Position numbers and translations under genes: made by a program. A stretch of DNA of 64,000 bases from NCBI GenBank assembly GCA_964543195.1, contig CAZIXF010000017.1, positions 23,938 to 87,937 of the forward strand, in the 5' to 3' direction. The number at the start of each line of letters is the position of its first letter. Position 1 is the stretch's first letter. The DNA comes from JAGTVG01 sp964543195. GTDB taxonomy: Bacteria; Bacteroidota; Bacteroidia; Cytophagales; Cyclobacteriaceae. The notes under the pieces are model-generated. The model was not told the origin of the DNA. It saw only the letters and a program-made list of their open reading frames with translations, and made no database searches. Below are positions 1 to 8,657 of the stretch, one piece after another.

Positions 1-1659
1 TCAGGAACTTTTGGAATGGCAGTTACCGATTCGTTGGGTAATTATTCGATGACAGTGCCTGCCCGGGCTGATGGTGATGGAGATATTGAATTGTTCCTTC
101 CTACATTCGAAAGAGCACAGATCCTGGGCTGGCTGGATGATGATGATATGCCTCATCTGGATACTGTGAATTCGATTTTTGGACCTGATTATGGTGACGC
201 TCCTGATTACGTTCCCGGTGCCTGGGCCGAATTCCCCGATCCGCCAAGTGCCGGTGGTGCAGGTTTTACGCTCTCACTTACCGAAGTAGGAACGAATATC
301 GGCGATGATGATTTTGGGGGATGGACCAGTCCTGAAAATCCAACCAATCCGTTCCAGAGGGAACGATTCGATGCAGATGATTCCACTTTCTATAATTTCT
401 GGATGCAGCTAACCAGTCGCGGTAGCGGGTATACCAGTTCTCCTGATATTGCCATCAGTGGCGGTGGAGGAAGCGGTGCCATGATGGGTGCTTCTTTAAG
501 AGGATTTTTCACCAGTATAACTTCTGACGGTGGATCAGGATATACGGAAGGTGAAGATGTAGATGTAACCGTATGGTACAGGGGAGTTTATCCGAATGAT
601 GGAGGTGACGGCGATACTACCTTAATAGAAATTGTTACTTTTAACGATCTTTTCGAGGTGCCAGCAGGCGGTGAGTTACCAGCAACTATTACTTTACCAA
701 CATCTGGAGAGGGTATCTCATATCCATTTGAAACGGAAAATGAAAGTACATTTTACGGCTATCATGTAATTGGCGATAGCGTTACATTTTCAACGGGAAC
801 GGCTCCCACGACAGATGCTAATGGAGACGTGGTATTCGATGCTGAAGTCAACAACCTGAAAATGTTCTTCGGCGGCGATGGATACACTTCTGCTCCCACA
901 TTTACCTTCAGTGGCGGCGGCGGATCATCCCAGGCTGCTTTGACAATGAGTAAATTCAAGTCATTCTATTTCGTAGATGTGGATAATTCGGGTGTGACTG
1001 AAGATTATACCAGGGTGCCGGATATCGATATTTTCTATCAATCACCGGCTGCAATTTCGGGTACTGCCTACACCGATTATACTACTGTACTTAGTACTCC
1101 ATCAGTATGGTTTGGTGATCCGGTTGATAATGGAGCAGGATTGGAGAATGTTATCGGCTCATCTACTGATGTAATTGAAGATATGCTCACAGTCAGTGGC
1201 GGCCAGGTAGTCTGGATCAATCCTACCAATACCGTTGTTACAATATGGCAAAGTGAGACTATGCCTACCGTACAGGTGGTCGATCCGGTCAGTGTCCCGG
1301 CCTTTGCGTTGGTTGACCTGGATGGAGATGGTACTTTGGACGGTACCCCCTTCTACAATATTGAAAGGGGAGAAGGATATGATGCGCCGTTTGGTGTGAC
1401 CATCGTGCCTACCTTCCCCGGATTACCCGGCTCTGGTGCCGTGGTTGAACTGATCGGTACAGAAGGTTCCTGGGAGTGGACCGATGAAGAAGTGGTCAAC
1501 GAAGGTTCCGGTTATAGAGTTGATGCCAACTGGTATGAAGAAACCAACTTTGAAGGTGATCGCTGGATATTTAACCTCAAACCCGGAGATGCTTATATAA
1601 GGGATTTCCATTATGGTACAGGTGATATCATCGATGGCGAAAACTACTTCGGTAGTTAA
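1..1659 (+). CDS. Large glycine-rich surface/secreted protein, C-terminal part (5' end outside window)
   Basis: The frame is open from base 1, so the true start lies upstream; the ATG at 16 is internal. The visible 552 residues contain a recurring motif of the form GxGYTxxPxxxxSGGGGS, clear near residues 140 and 290, with weaker GSGY and GEGY copies elsewhere. The protein is acidic, with many Asp and Gly residues and a low Lys content, as in extracellular Bacteroidota adhesins or matrix proteins. The first residues (TDSLGNYSMTVPA) resemble the end of a carboxypeptidase-regulatory-like beta domain. I cannot see a type IX secretion C-terminal domain: the protein ends in YFGS. Function is unknown; surface display is an inference from composition and repeats. 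A clear terminator follows 31 bases after the stop. Confidence 0.75.
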   Translation, partial: SGTFGMAVTDSLGNYSMTVPARADGDGDIELFLPTFERAQILGWLDDDDMPHLDTVNSIFGPDYGDAPDYVPGAWAEFPDPPSAGGAGFTLSLTEVGTNIGDDDFGGWTSPENPTNPFQRERFDADDSTFYNFWMQLTSRGSGYTSSPDIAISGGGGSGAMMGASLRGFFTSITSDGGSGYTEGEDVDVTVWYRGVYPNDGGDGDTTLIEIVTFNDLFEVPAGGELPATITLPTSGEGISYPFETENESTFYGYHVIGDSVTFSTGTAPTTDANGDVVFDAEVNNLKMFFGGDGYTSAPTFTFSGGGGSSQAALTMSKFKSFYFVDVDNSGVTEDYTRVPDIDIFYQSPAAISGTAYTDYTTVLSTPSVWFGDPVDNGAGLENVIGSSTDVIEDMLTVSGGQVVWINPTNTVVTIWQSETMPTVQVVDPVSVPAFALVDLDGDGTLDGTPFYNIERGEGYDAPFGVTIVPTFPGLPGSGAVVELIGTEGSWEWTDEEVVNEGSGYRVDANWYEETNFEGDRWIFNLKPGDAYIRDFHYGTGDIIDGENYFGS

Positions 1660-1690
1660 AGGTAATATTTGCCTATTTTGAATAATTCAA

Positions 1691-1728
1691 GAGGTTGTCC
1701 TGGAAACATCAGGGCAGCCTCTTTTTTT
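1691..1728 (+). terminator. Rho-independent terminator of the surface-protein gene
   Basis: An 11-bp stem (GAGGTTGTCCT pairing with AGGGCAGCCTC, closed by two G-T wobbles) with a 9-base loop is followed by seven T residues. The wobble pairs work only in the plus-strand RNA, which fixes the direction. Confidence 0.85.
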
Positions 1729-1783
1729 ATATTTTTTATAAGGTTGCCGGGATAACAGTATTTACTTTTTATCAGATATTTAG

Positions 1784-3403
1784 ATGGTATTTCTGAAAGC
1801 TGGGAAGATCCATTTTTTTATCCTGTTTGCTGTATCTTTTATATTATATTTTAATTCTCTCGACAATGACTTTGTCTACGATGATAAAGTTTTAATTCAT
1901 ACTAATCAGCATATTGATGATTTTTCCTGTTTTATTAAAAATCTATTTAATCAGGAATATTTTAACATTACGAGGTCCAAAACATACCGGCCAGTTCCTG
2001 AATTAAGCTATTTCCTGTTTTATCAATGGTTCGGTAATGAGCCGGCAGGGTATCATATATTCAATATATTATTCCATTTTTTAAACGCTGCGCTGGTATA
2101 TTTACTTGTCGCTAAATGGACTGAAAACCTGAAAATAGCGGTAAGCACCTCTTTGTTATTTGCCTCGCATCCCGCTTTGAGTGAAGCGGTAACACTGACA
2201 ACCTTTAATGATGAATTGCTTTTCTCCCTGTTTTATCTTGTTGCGTTTTATATGTATGTACACAAAGGAAACGGGGCAATCATTCTTTCTTATTTTGCTT
2301 TTATTTTATCCCTGCTTTCAAAAGAAATGGCCGTCAGTTTGCCATTAATGATCATACTGTATGATTTGACATTAAACAAGCATATTCATGTCGGGAAGTT
2401 TAGAAAAAGAATTAATGAACTAATCAACAGCAATAAATGGGTTTATTCAGGCTATTTTTTCATAACTATAATCTATGTAGCCTTCCGGTTTTTTTATCGG
2501 CCGCTGAGCTCACCTATGTTCGAAGAAGCCGAAATCACTACCGGCCTGTTTATGCGGTTGGCTTATATTCCATATCAGCTTTTCCAATTCATTAAAATTG
2601 CCCTCTACCCTTTTAATCTGAACGCCGACATCATACATCATTACCCCGATCATTACCTGACCACTGAGAACATCATTTCTGTCATTATTTTCATATTACT
2701 TGTTTATCTGGCAATAAAAATATTTTTAAAAAGGTCATTGTTAGTTTTTGGAATTGCATGGTTTACTATTGGTCTACTGCCTGTTTTAAATATTATTACA
2801 ATCGAACATCCGTTGGCGGAGCGTTATTTATACCTGCCCATCGTAGGTTTTTGTCTGATCCTTTCTTCTGCCATATATCGGTATTTACCGGGTAAATCAT
2901 GGTCGCATAAATATTCATTTCTGAATATAAGAACGGCAGTGATATTATTATTACTAATTATATATGGAGTGAAAACAATTTCCAGAGGGCAGGTATGGAA
3001 GAATTCTGAAATATTGTGGACTGAAACATTAAAGGTATCGCCAGGTAGTTACCGGGCTCATAATAACCTGGGCATGGAATATTATAAAAAAGGTGATTTT
3101 GAAAAAGCAATCCATCATTTTAAACAATCTGTAAATCTCAATCCCGACTTATCGATTTCCCATTTAAATCTGGCCAATGCCTTATTCAGGAATGGACAGA
3201 TGAATAAGGCGATTGTTCACTATCAAAAAGCAATTGGACTGGATAATGAAAATATTGAGGCCATCTATAACCTGGCTATCGCGTATTCGAAACAGGGAAA
3301 TCCGGGGAAAGCTATCCAATACTGGCAGAAAGTATTGGGGATCGATCCGGACCATCAGGGGGCATTAGAAAATATTCAAAAGGCGAAAGCCAGGCTGGAG
3401 TAA
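1784..3403 (+). CDS. TMTC-like multi-pass membrane protein with C-terminal TPR repeats (putative GT-C glycosyltransferase)
   Basis: The 539-residue protein has about ten hydrophobic segments through residue 400 and three TPR units in the last 120 residues (for example AHNNLGMEYYKKGDFEKAI). The first loop carries the acidic pair in NDFVYDDKV, the position where GT-C mannosyltransferases and eukaryotic TMTC proteins keep catalytic acidic residues. The architecture, a polytopic N-terminus with trailing TPRs, is that of bacterial TMTC-like or O-GlcNAc-transferase-like annotations. Transfer of a lipid-linked sugar to exported protein is therefore plausible, but substrate and partner are not visible. 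It stands alone between a terminator and a convergent gene. The coding sequence is AT-rich compared with its neighbours, which may hint at transfer. Confidence 0.75.
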   Translation: MVFLKAGKIHFFILFAVSFILYFNSLDNDFVYDDKVLIHTNQHIDDFSCFIKNLFNQEYFNITRSKTYRPVPELSYFLFYQWFGNEPAGYHIFNILFHFLNAALVYLLVAKWTENLKIAVSTSLLFASHPALSEAVTLTTFNDELLFSLFYLVAFYMYVHKGNGAIILSYFAFILSLLSKEMAVSLPLMIILYDLTLNKHIHVGKFRKRINELINSNKWVYSGYFFITIIYVAFRFFYRPLSSPMFEEAEITTGLFMRLAYIPYQLFQFIKIALYPFNLNADIIHHYPDHYLTTENIISVIIFILLVYLAIKIFLKRSLLVFGIAWFTIGLLPVLNIITIEHPLAERYLYLPIVGFCLILSSAIYRYLPGKSWSHKYSFLNIRTAVILLLLIIYGVKTISRGQVWKNSEILWTETLKVSPGSYRAHNNLGMEYYKKGDFEKAIHHFKQSVNLNPDLSISHLNLANALFRNGQMNKAIVHYQKAIGLDNENIEAIYNLAIAYSKQGNPGKAIQYWQKVLGIDPDHQGALENIQKAKARLE

Positions 3404-3433
3404 AGATAAGAGTGGCGTTTATTAGTATCTTCT

Positions 3434-4822
3434 TTAAACTACAGGCACCACCCTGTAATCCTTGTTTTTATGCATGTACAACTGAATGATGCCCTGGATG
3501 TCCTGGTTATCCGGGTAAGATTTGATATATTCTTTTAACTGGCCCGGATGAATGATCTCGGTGGACGTTTCAAAATAGCCGAAGCCCTGGTACCGGCCGT
3601 TTTCTATCCATACTACCGAAGATTCTTCCAGCTCCCGGCCCTCGCCGATAATAGCGACCGTCTGATCGGATTTCATGAGCGATTGCAAAGCCCTGTTCAT
3701 TCTTTTGTTATAAACACCCGGCTTTTCCTTCCCGATGCAGGCTCCGTTGCATTGTTTTATCTGGTAATCAAAACAGGAGTGGGGCGATTTCTGCAGGCCG
3801 CAGAGTTTCTGGCAAAGTTCATATTCATCCACTTTTCGTTTTACAAAATTCCGTGCATCCATCAATGACCGGAATACAATAAGGGGATCACCATGCCTGT
3901 TGATCTTGCTGACCGACAACCGTTTATATCCATTCCGGTCTTCATACTGATAAACCCCGTAATTCCAGGACAACCGTTTATGGGCACGGTTGAATGCAGG
4001 CCAGAGGCGCTGTATCTCATAGGTCTCGAACAGCAGGGCGATCAGTTCATTGCCACATACTTCATAATCGATCCCATGGATATTGCGGAAGAGATTCTGT
4101 TTTTGGCTTGTGTCTGATCCGGTTGAAAAATGCCCTTTCACCCTGTTTTTAATGTTTTTGGCTTTGCCCACGTAGATCACCTTCCCCTTCTGGTCGAAAA
4201 AATAATATACCCCCGTTTTTTCGGGTAACCTGAGAAACTGAGATTTGGGAAGATTTGGCGGTAATGATCCTTCCGGTGAATTTCTTTTCAGCGCTTTTCC
4301 GATATGATCTTCCTTGTCGTGCGCTAACAGATGGGCAAAGATCTTCACGGTGGCTTCCGCATCACCATGTGCCCGGTGCCTGCCATTGATAAAAATATCG
4401 AGATGCCGGGCTAGGTTTCCAAGGCCATAGGAAGAAAGTCCGGGCAGTATCTTCCTGGCCAGCCTGACGGTACATAATTTTCTTGCCTGAAAATCACCGC
4501 CCAGGGATTTGAATTCCTGCCGCACGAAATTATAATCAAAGTTCACATTATGCGCGACGAAGATCTTTCCCTCAAGCAGTGTGAAGATCTCTTTGGCCAC
4601 TTCGTAAAACCTGGGGGCATTTTCCACCATTTTGTTGGTTATCCCGGTAAGGGAAACAATATAGGGTGGAATGGACGATTCCGGATTGATGAGTGAATGA
4701 AAACTGTCCACGATGCGGGTTCCATCAAAGACCAGGATAGCGATCTCCGTGATCTTACTCCGGTTTGTATAATTACCGGTAGTTTCTATATCGACAATCG
4801 CATACGAGGGGTCCCGGGACAT
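3434..4822 (-). CDS. DEDDh 3'-5' exonuclease fused to a UvrC/Cho-like GIY-YIG nuclease domain
   Basis: Two nuclease domains are visible. Residues 5-165 form a DnaQ-type exonuclease, with Asp11 and Glu13 in the VDIETTG motif and the later HGDAEAT motif supplying the final His and Asp. Residues 200-280 form a GIY-YIG domain with GVYYF and the VIYVGKAKNIKNRV motif, followed by the conserved Glu in LLFETYEIQ. A Cys cluster (ELCQKLCG, CFDYQIKQCNGAC) follows, as in Cho/UvrC relatives. The fusion is known in Bacteria and usually annotated as a DNA polymerase III epsilon-like/UvrC-like protein. A repair role, cutting and then trimming damaged DNA, is inference. It is transcribed in the same direction as the thioesterase 86 bases upstream. 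Confidence 0.85.
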   Translation of the reverse strand: MSRDPSYAIVDIETTGNYTNRSKITEIAILVFDGTRIVDSFHSLINPESSIPPYIVSLTGITNKMVENAPRFYEVAKEIFTLLEGKIFVAHNVNFDYNFVRQEFKSLGGDFQARKLCTVRLARKILPGLSSYGLGNLARHLDIFINGRHRAHGDAEATVKIFAHLLAHDKEDHIGKALKRNSPEGSLPPNLPKSQFLRLPEKTGVYYFFDQKGKVIYVGKAKNIKNRVKGHFSTGSDTSQKQNLFRNIHGIDYEVCGNELIALLFETYEIQRLWPAFNRAHKRLSWNYGVYQYEDRNGYKRLSVSKINRHGDPLIVFRSLMDARNFVKRKVDEYELCQKLCGLQKSPHSCFDYQIKQCNGACIGKEKPGVYNKRMNRALQSLMKSDQTVAIIGEGRELEESSVVWIENGRYQGFGYFETSTEIIHPGQLKEYIKSYPDNQDIQGIIQLYMHKNKDYRVVPVV

Positions 4823-4908
4823 AACAGCATAAAATTTCCAAAAAATTTAGAATTCCTAAATATATGGAAAAGCTGCCAATTATATTAGTATTCTTGTGGA
4901 AAATTGAA

Positions 4909-5271
4909 TTAAATTGAAGTAAGGCCGTGAGGTGCCGGCCGGCCCTCCTTGTCGATATGGACAAATACAATTTTGTCGATATTGATGATCTCGTCCTGGG
5001 TGATGACGTTCCGGACTACACAGCGTACGGTTACTGAGCTGGTGCCCACATCAACAAACTCCAGCCCGATCTCGATGATATCTCCGTTTTTTGCAGAATT
5101 TACAAAATTGATCTCTGATACGTATTTGGTGACCACGTTTTTATCCGACAACCGGCTCATGACAAATATGGCGGCATCCTCGTCGATCCAGCTGAGCAGA
5201 TGGCCACCGAACAGGGTACCCATGGGATTGAGATTCTCCGGTTTAACCAGCTTTCTACTGAAAAATTGCAT
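4909..5271 (-). CDS. Acyl-CoA thioesterase, hotdog fold (YciA/BFIT type)
   Basis: The 120-residue protein has the single hotdog fold signature: NPMGTLFGGHLLSWIDEDAA carries the Asn and Gly residues at the start of the helix and the acidic DE pair. VTKYVSEINFVNSA follows in the second strand and VTVRCVVRN in the third. Family members hydrolyse acyl-CoA thioesters in the cytosol, usually as hexamers. Length is close to the minimum for the family. The upstream promoter region runs into an assembly gap only 46 bases away, so its regulation cannot be read. Confidence 0.85.
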   Translation of the reverse strand: MQFFSRKLVKPENLNPMGTLFGGHLLSWIDEDAAIFVMSRLSDKNVVTKYVSEINFVNSAKNGDIIEIGLEFVDVGTSSVTVRCVVRNVITQDEIINIDKIVFVHIDKEGRPAPHGLTSI

Positions 5272-5317
5272 GTTTTAACTTTTTAAGTGCGTGGTTCGCC
5301 GTACGACCTGTTTAAAT

Positions 5318-5417
5318 NNNNNNNNNNNNNNNNNNNNNNNNNNNNNNNNNNNNNNNNNNNNNNNNNNNNNNNNNNNNNNNNNNNNNNNNNNNNNNNNNNN
5401 NNNNNNNNNNNNNNNNN
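5318..5417. other. Assembly gap (100 N)
   Basis: This is a run of exactly 100 N, the conventional placeholder for a gap of unknown length. A perfect 16-bp inverted repeat begins one base after its right edge, which may be what broke the assembly. Confidence 0.99.
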
Positions 5418-5418
5418 G

Positions 5419-5470
5419 CCCGGTTACCTGCCGGGAAATTTTCATACGTTTTTACCGGCAGGTAACCGGG
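5419..5470. repeat. Perfect 16-bp inverted repeat beside an assembly gap
   Basis: CCCGGTTACCTGCCGG at 5419-5434 is the exact reverse complement of 5455-5470, with 20 bases between. It lies just downstream of the rhodanese stop on the minus strand and could form a strong hairpin that ends the sulfur operon. No T-tract can be checked because the next bases are N. It could also be one copy of a dispersed palindromic repeat. Confidence 0.8.
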
Positions 5471-5485
5471 ACCCCTTTTCCGGCC

Positions 5486-5836
5486 TCAGTCTTTCCCGTT
5501 TAACGGACCCTGCCAGCCCATCAGACCGAATTTTACATTGAAAAGATGGTTGAACCCGGCAGCGGACATAATACGACAGGCAGTCATGCTTCGGCTTCCG
5601 CTCCGGCAATATACATAATAGGTCTTACCCGGATCCAGATCCATGATTTTATTTCGGAATGCCGGATCCATCAGGTTAAGAAGCTTTGCATCAGGAATAT
5701 GCCCGGAATGAAATTCCCCCGGGGTCCTTACATCAATAATCTCATAATTATCATCCTTTTTCTGAATGATCTCCTCGAGTTCATTACAATATATATTCCT
5801 GTATTTTTCTTTAGTTTCTCCAGATAAATTAAACAT
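5486..5836 (-). CDS. Single-domain rhodanese-like sulfurtransferase
   Basis: The 116-residue protein is one rhodanese domain. The CH2A-like motif is YEIIDVRTPGEFHSGHIP, and the active-site loop is CRSGSRS with the catalytic Cys after YVYC. There is no signal peptide, so it is cytosolic. It is the last gene of the operon ArsR, TauE, MBL-rhodanese, rhodanese, 45 bases after the preceding stop. Family members carry a cysteine persulfide and pass sulfane sulfur to thiols or cyanide. Here it likely handles sulfane sulfur produced upstream in the same operon. Confidence 0.88.
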   Translation of the reverse strand: MFNLSGETKEKYRNIYCNELEEIIQKKDDNYEIIDVRTPGEFHSGHIPDAKLLNLMDPAFRNKIMDLDPGKTYYVYCRSGSRSMTACRIMSAAGFNHLFNVKFGLMGWQGPLNGKD

Positions 5837-5881
5837 AGTTGTTTTTTGATTTAGTCATTCGGCAAATAAAGCAATTTAATT

Positions 5882-7234
5882 TCAGGTTGTTACCGTATCC
5901 TTCCTGAATTCTTTAATGGATTCTCCCAGATTGTATACTGTGAACCCGGGCAGTTCTCTTTCCAGGATGCTGGATCCGGTAGCCGAACGGTAACCTCCTT
6001 CACAATGAACCACAATCTGTTTGTCCGCAGGCACTTCCTTGATCCGTTCTCTTAGCTCATGCAAAGGTATATTGATCGAATTATCGAAGTATTTGTTGGT
6101 TTCAAGCTCCGACGGAACCCTTACATCCACAATCGTAAAGTTTTCAGGATATTTTTTCAGCCCTTCCACGTTTAAATCGGCATGGATCTGAGTGCCGTAT
6201 AACGGATTCATCAGGGCACCGACGATATTTTTTTCATAGCCCACCTTTGCCGCTCTCCGGATCACGCTCTCTCTTGAAGACTCATCCTCGGCAATGAGGT
6301 AGAACTTTTCATCCGGATTGACGATCGATCCAAGCCAGGTCTCGAATTTGCCGTCTTCAATAATATTTATCGCGCCCGGGACATGACCATTATTGTATTT
6401 CTTCCTCGGCCTGGTGTCAATCACCAGGGCATCCTTTTCTATTTTTATATCTTTATCGAGGCGCGGCACTTTTTTTACACTTTCTTCAAAGTCATCGGCT
6501 CCGGTTTTGTTTACATCCACATCATAACCAAAATATCTCGGGATATAGGGTTGATCTTCAAGCAGCACGTTAACAAATTCATCTTCACTCATCTCCTGAA
6601 GCGCATAATTTTCCCTGAGCTGTTTTTCAAGGGTACTTGAAAGGTCCTTGCTCAGGCTTTTTCCGCATAACGATCCTGCGCCATGGGCAGGATAAACCGT
6701 AATATCCTTTTCAAGAGCCATCAGAATATTGCGCGTGGAACGATACATATCCCGCGCCAGTTGTTCTCGTTTGGCAGTGATATTTCCGGCATTTTCCCTA
6801 AGGTCGGGACGGCCCACATCACCAATGAATAAAGTATCGCCGGTAAATACGGCTCTTTCTTTTCCCTCTTCATCAATAGCCACCACGCTAATACTGTCAG
6901 GAGAATGTCCCGGGGTATTCAACGCTTTCAAGGTGGCATTGCCAATTTTTAGCGTGTCACCCGTATCGAAGGTATCATGCGGGTAATCCGCTCCAACCAG
7001 TTTACTAGCATAGATCGGAGCTCCTGTCGATTTATGGATCTCCAGGTGGGAGCTCACGAAATCGGCATGAGGATGAGTCTCGATAACGGCGACAATCCGG
7101 CCATTGACCTTTTCTGCATACTCATAATAAGGATTAGGATCGCGCGCGGGATCCACCAGGGCGATTTCGCCCTCACTGACTACCGCATAAGCAGCATGGG
7201 CCAGTGTTTCATCGTAAAATTGTTTGATATCCAT
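5882..7234 (-). CDS. MBL-fold persulfide dioxygenase-like protein with two rhodanese domains
   Basis: Residues 1-230 are a metallo-beta-lactamase fold of the ETHE1/CstB type and residues 265-450 two rhodanese domains. The metal motif is THPHADF (His54, His56, Asp58), with His110 in NTPGHSPDS and Asp133 in FTGDTLF. Residue 59 is Phe where binuclear hydrolases have His, which fits a mononuclear-iron persulfide dioxygenase that needs only the equivalents of His54, His110 and Asp133. The first rhodanese has lost its active Cys (AEDESSRES); the second keeps it (HCEGGYRS). Known relatives oxidise persulfide to sulfite, and the sulfur can be moved on by the rhodanese. It follows the TauE gene by 16 bases. 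Confidence 0.85.
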   Translation of the reverse strand: MDIKQFYDETLAHAAYAVVSEGEIALVDPARDPNPYYEYAEKVNGRIVAVIETHPHADFVSSHLEIHKSTGAPIYASKLVGADYPHDTFDTGDTLKIGNATLKALNTPGHSPDSISVVAIDEEGKERAVFTGDTLFIGDVGRPDLRENAGNITAKREQLARDMYRSTRNILMALEKDITVYPAHGAGSLCGKSLSKDLSSTLEKQLRENYALQEMSEDEFVNVLLEDQPYIPRYFGYDVDVNKTGADDFEESVKKVPRLDKDIKIEKDALVIDTRPRKKYNNGHVPGAINIIEDGKFETWLGSIVNPDEKFYLIAEDESSRESVIRRAAKVGYEKNIVGALMNPLYGTQIHADLNVEGLKKYPENFTIVDVRVPSELETNKYFDNSINIPLHELRERIKEVPADKQIVVHCEGGYRSATGSSILERELPGFTVYNLGESIKEFRKDTVTT

Positions 7235-7250
7235 AGTTTTCCTGTTTTTT

Positions 7251-8261
7251 TCAGATTGAAAGTTCTTTAAATAAAATATATGCGGCCATTATTAATATGA
7301 AGTAGCCAAAACCTTTTTTGAGTTTAGTTTCATTGATAAACTTTGACATATACGAGCCACCGAATATTCCAATAATGGAAAGGCCGGTAAAGGCCAGCAG
7401 AAAGATCCAGTGGATATCCTGGTTGCCCAGATCACCCAGAAAACCAAGCAGGGATTTTACCGAGATAATGAGCAATGATGTTCCGACGGCCAATTTCATG
7501 GGTAAACCGGCCAGCAATACCAATGCCGGAATGATCAGGAAACCTCCACCTGCACCTACGATTCCGGTAATGGTTCCTACTACCGCTCCTTCAATTACGA
7601 TTACCGGGTAATTATGGATAATGCCATGAGTTTCATTTTCTTTTTCCAGGCTTCTCCTTCCTTTTATCATGGAAAAAGCCGATAAAAACATGATCAAAGC
7701 AAAAAACACCATGATCCCGGAATTTTTTGTCAACGTGAAATTACCGATCACAATCAGGTTTTCTGGGATCACCGGGATGATGAACTGACGTACCACAAAC
7801 ACCATTATGGCGGCCGGAGTAACTAAAAGGAAAGCTTTTACATGTTTTTTACTGTTCCGGAATGTGAGGTTGAGACTTAACAGCGAAACCCCCAGCATGG
7901 TGAGAATGAGTATAAGTATGAACAGCAGATCCGTAGTGATATCAAGTTCGCCAATGGTAAATAATGTATCGGGAATGGCAGGTACCAGAAATTTTCTGGT
8001 CAGAAACACGGCAATAAAGGAAGGAACTGCAAATACAAGCGCTGTCTTATAGTTCATCAATCCTTTTTTCATATAATTGAGCGCACCTACGGAAGATGAT
8101 ATCCCGACCACAAAAAGAGAATAGGCGGTTGCCAAAACCGGCTCGATATGGAACAGGTATACCAGTATGGGCACGGTGAGGATGGAACCACCACCACCAA
8201 TGAGGCCCAGTGTAACACCAATTAATACAGCTGCCAGATAGCCGATTATCTCCACCAGCAA
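7251..8261 (-). CDS. TauE/SafE-family sulfite or sulfur-compound exporter
   Basis: The 336-residue membrane protein has two homologous halves. Each half starts with a glycine-rich turn: GLIGGGGSILTVPIL near residue 20 and GIVGAGGGFLIIPALV near residue 235. About eight membrane helices are evident, with an inserted hydrophobic stretch at residues 105-200. Family members move sulfite, sulfoacetate, thiosulfate or related anions. Its position between the ArsR regulator and the persulfide dioxygenase suggests export of the sulfite made by the next enzyme. Spacing to the neighbours is 36 and 16 bases, consistent with one transcript. Confidence 0.85.
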   Translation of the reverse strand: MLVEIIGYLAAVLIGVTLGLIGGGGSILTVPILVYLFHIEPVLATAYSLFVVGISSSVGALNYMKKGLMNYKTALVFAVPSFIAVFLTRKFLVPAIPDTLFTIGELDITTDLLFILILILTMLGVSLLSLNLTFRNSKKHVKAFLLVTPAAIMVFVVRQFIIPVIPENLIVIGNFTLTKNSGIMVFFALIMFLSAFSMIKGRRSLEKENETHGIIHNYPVIVIEGAVVGTITGIVGAGGGFLIIPALVLLAGLPMKLAVGTSLLIISVKSLLGFLGDLGNQDIHWIFLLAFTGLSIIGIFGGSYMSKFINETKLKKGFGYFILIMAAYILFKELSI

Positions 8262-8297
8262 ATACGATTAAATGATTTTATGATCAGATCAGGAAAT

Positions 8298-8627
8298 TTA
8301 TAATGCATCGCACTTATTCATGCATTTAATTACATCAACTACCTCCGGGAGTTTAAGATAATAATTGATGTTTTTGCCACTTCGCTCACTACCCAGGATC
8401 CCCGCCAGTTTCATGTTGGAAAGATGGTGTGAGGTCAGCGATTGTTCAGAGCTCATTTGTTCACATATGTCAGATACACACATCTTGTCATTATCGACCA
8501 GGAGGCTGATAATGCCTATTCTCAGAGGATGCGCAATGGTTTTGAGGATAAATGAAACTTTTTCAAGCTTTTCAATATCTGTGATAGCTTGAAGATCGAC
8601 TCCCTTGTACTGTTCTATCTGACTCAT
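8298..8627 (-). CDS. ArsR-family regulator, likely sulfide/persulfide responsive (BigR/SqrR-like)
   Basis: The 109-residue protein is a winged helix-turn-helix with IAHPLRIGIISLL and the recognition helix region SLTSHHLSNMKLAG. Cysteines sit at 50 and 55 (MCVSDICEQ) and at 102 and 106 near the C-terminus (KCMNKCDAL). A pair formed by one Cys in the early helix and one near the C-terminus is the redox switch in BigR and SqrR. The classical arsenic motif ELCVCDL is only partly kept. It heads the sulfur operon and is preceded by a near-perfect 24-bp palindrome, so autorepression relieved by sulfane sulfur is the simplest reading. Metal sensing cannot be excluded from sequence. Confidence 0.82.
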   Translation of the reverse strand: MSQIEQYKGVDLQAITDIEKLEKVSFILKTIAHPLRIGIISLLVDNDKMCVSDICEQMSSEQSLTSHHLSNMKLAGILGSERSGKNINYYLKLPEVVDVIKCMNKCDAL

Positions 8628-8657
8628 TGTTTTACTACTTTTTTACTAATATAAACG

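Noticed and set aside
5287..5541. Short forward open frames over the first assembly gap
   Set aside because: Most of their length is N and the remainder is antisense to the rhodanese gene.
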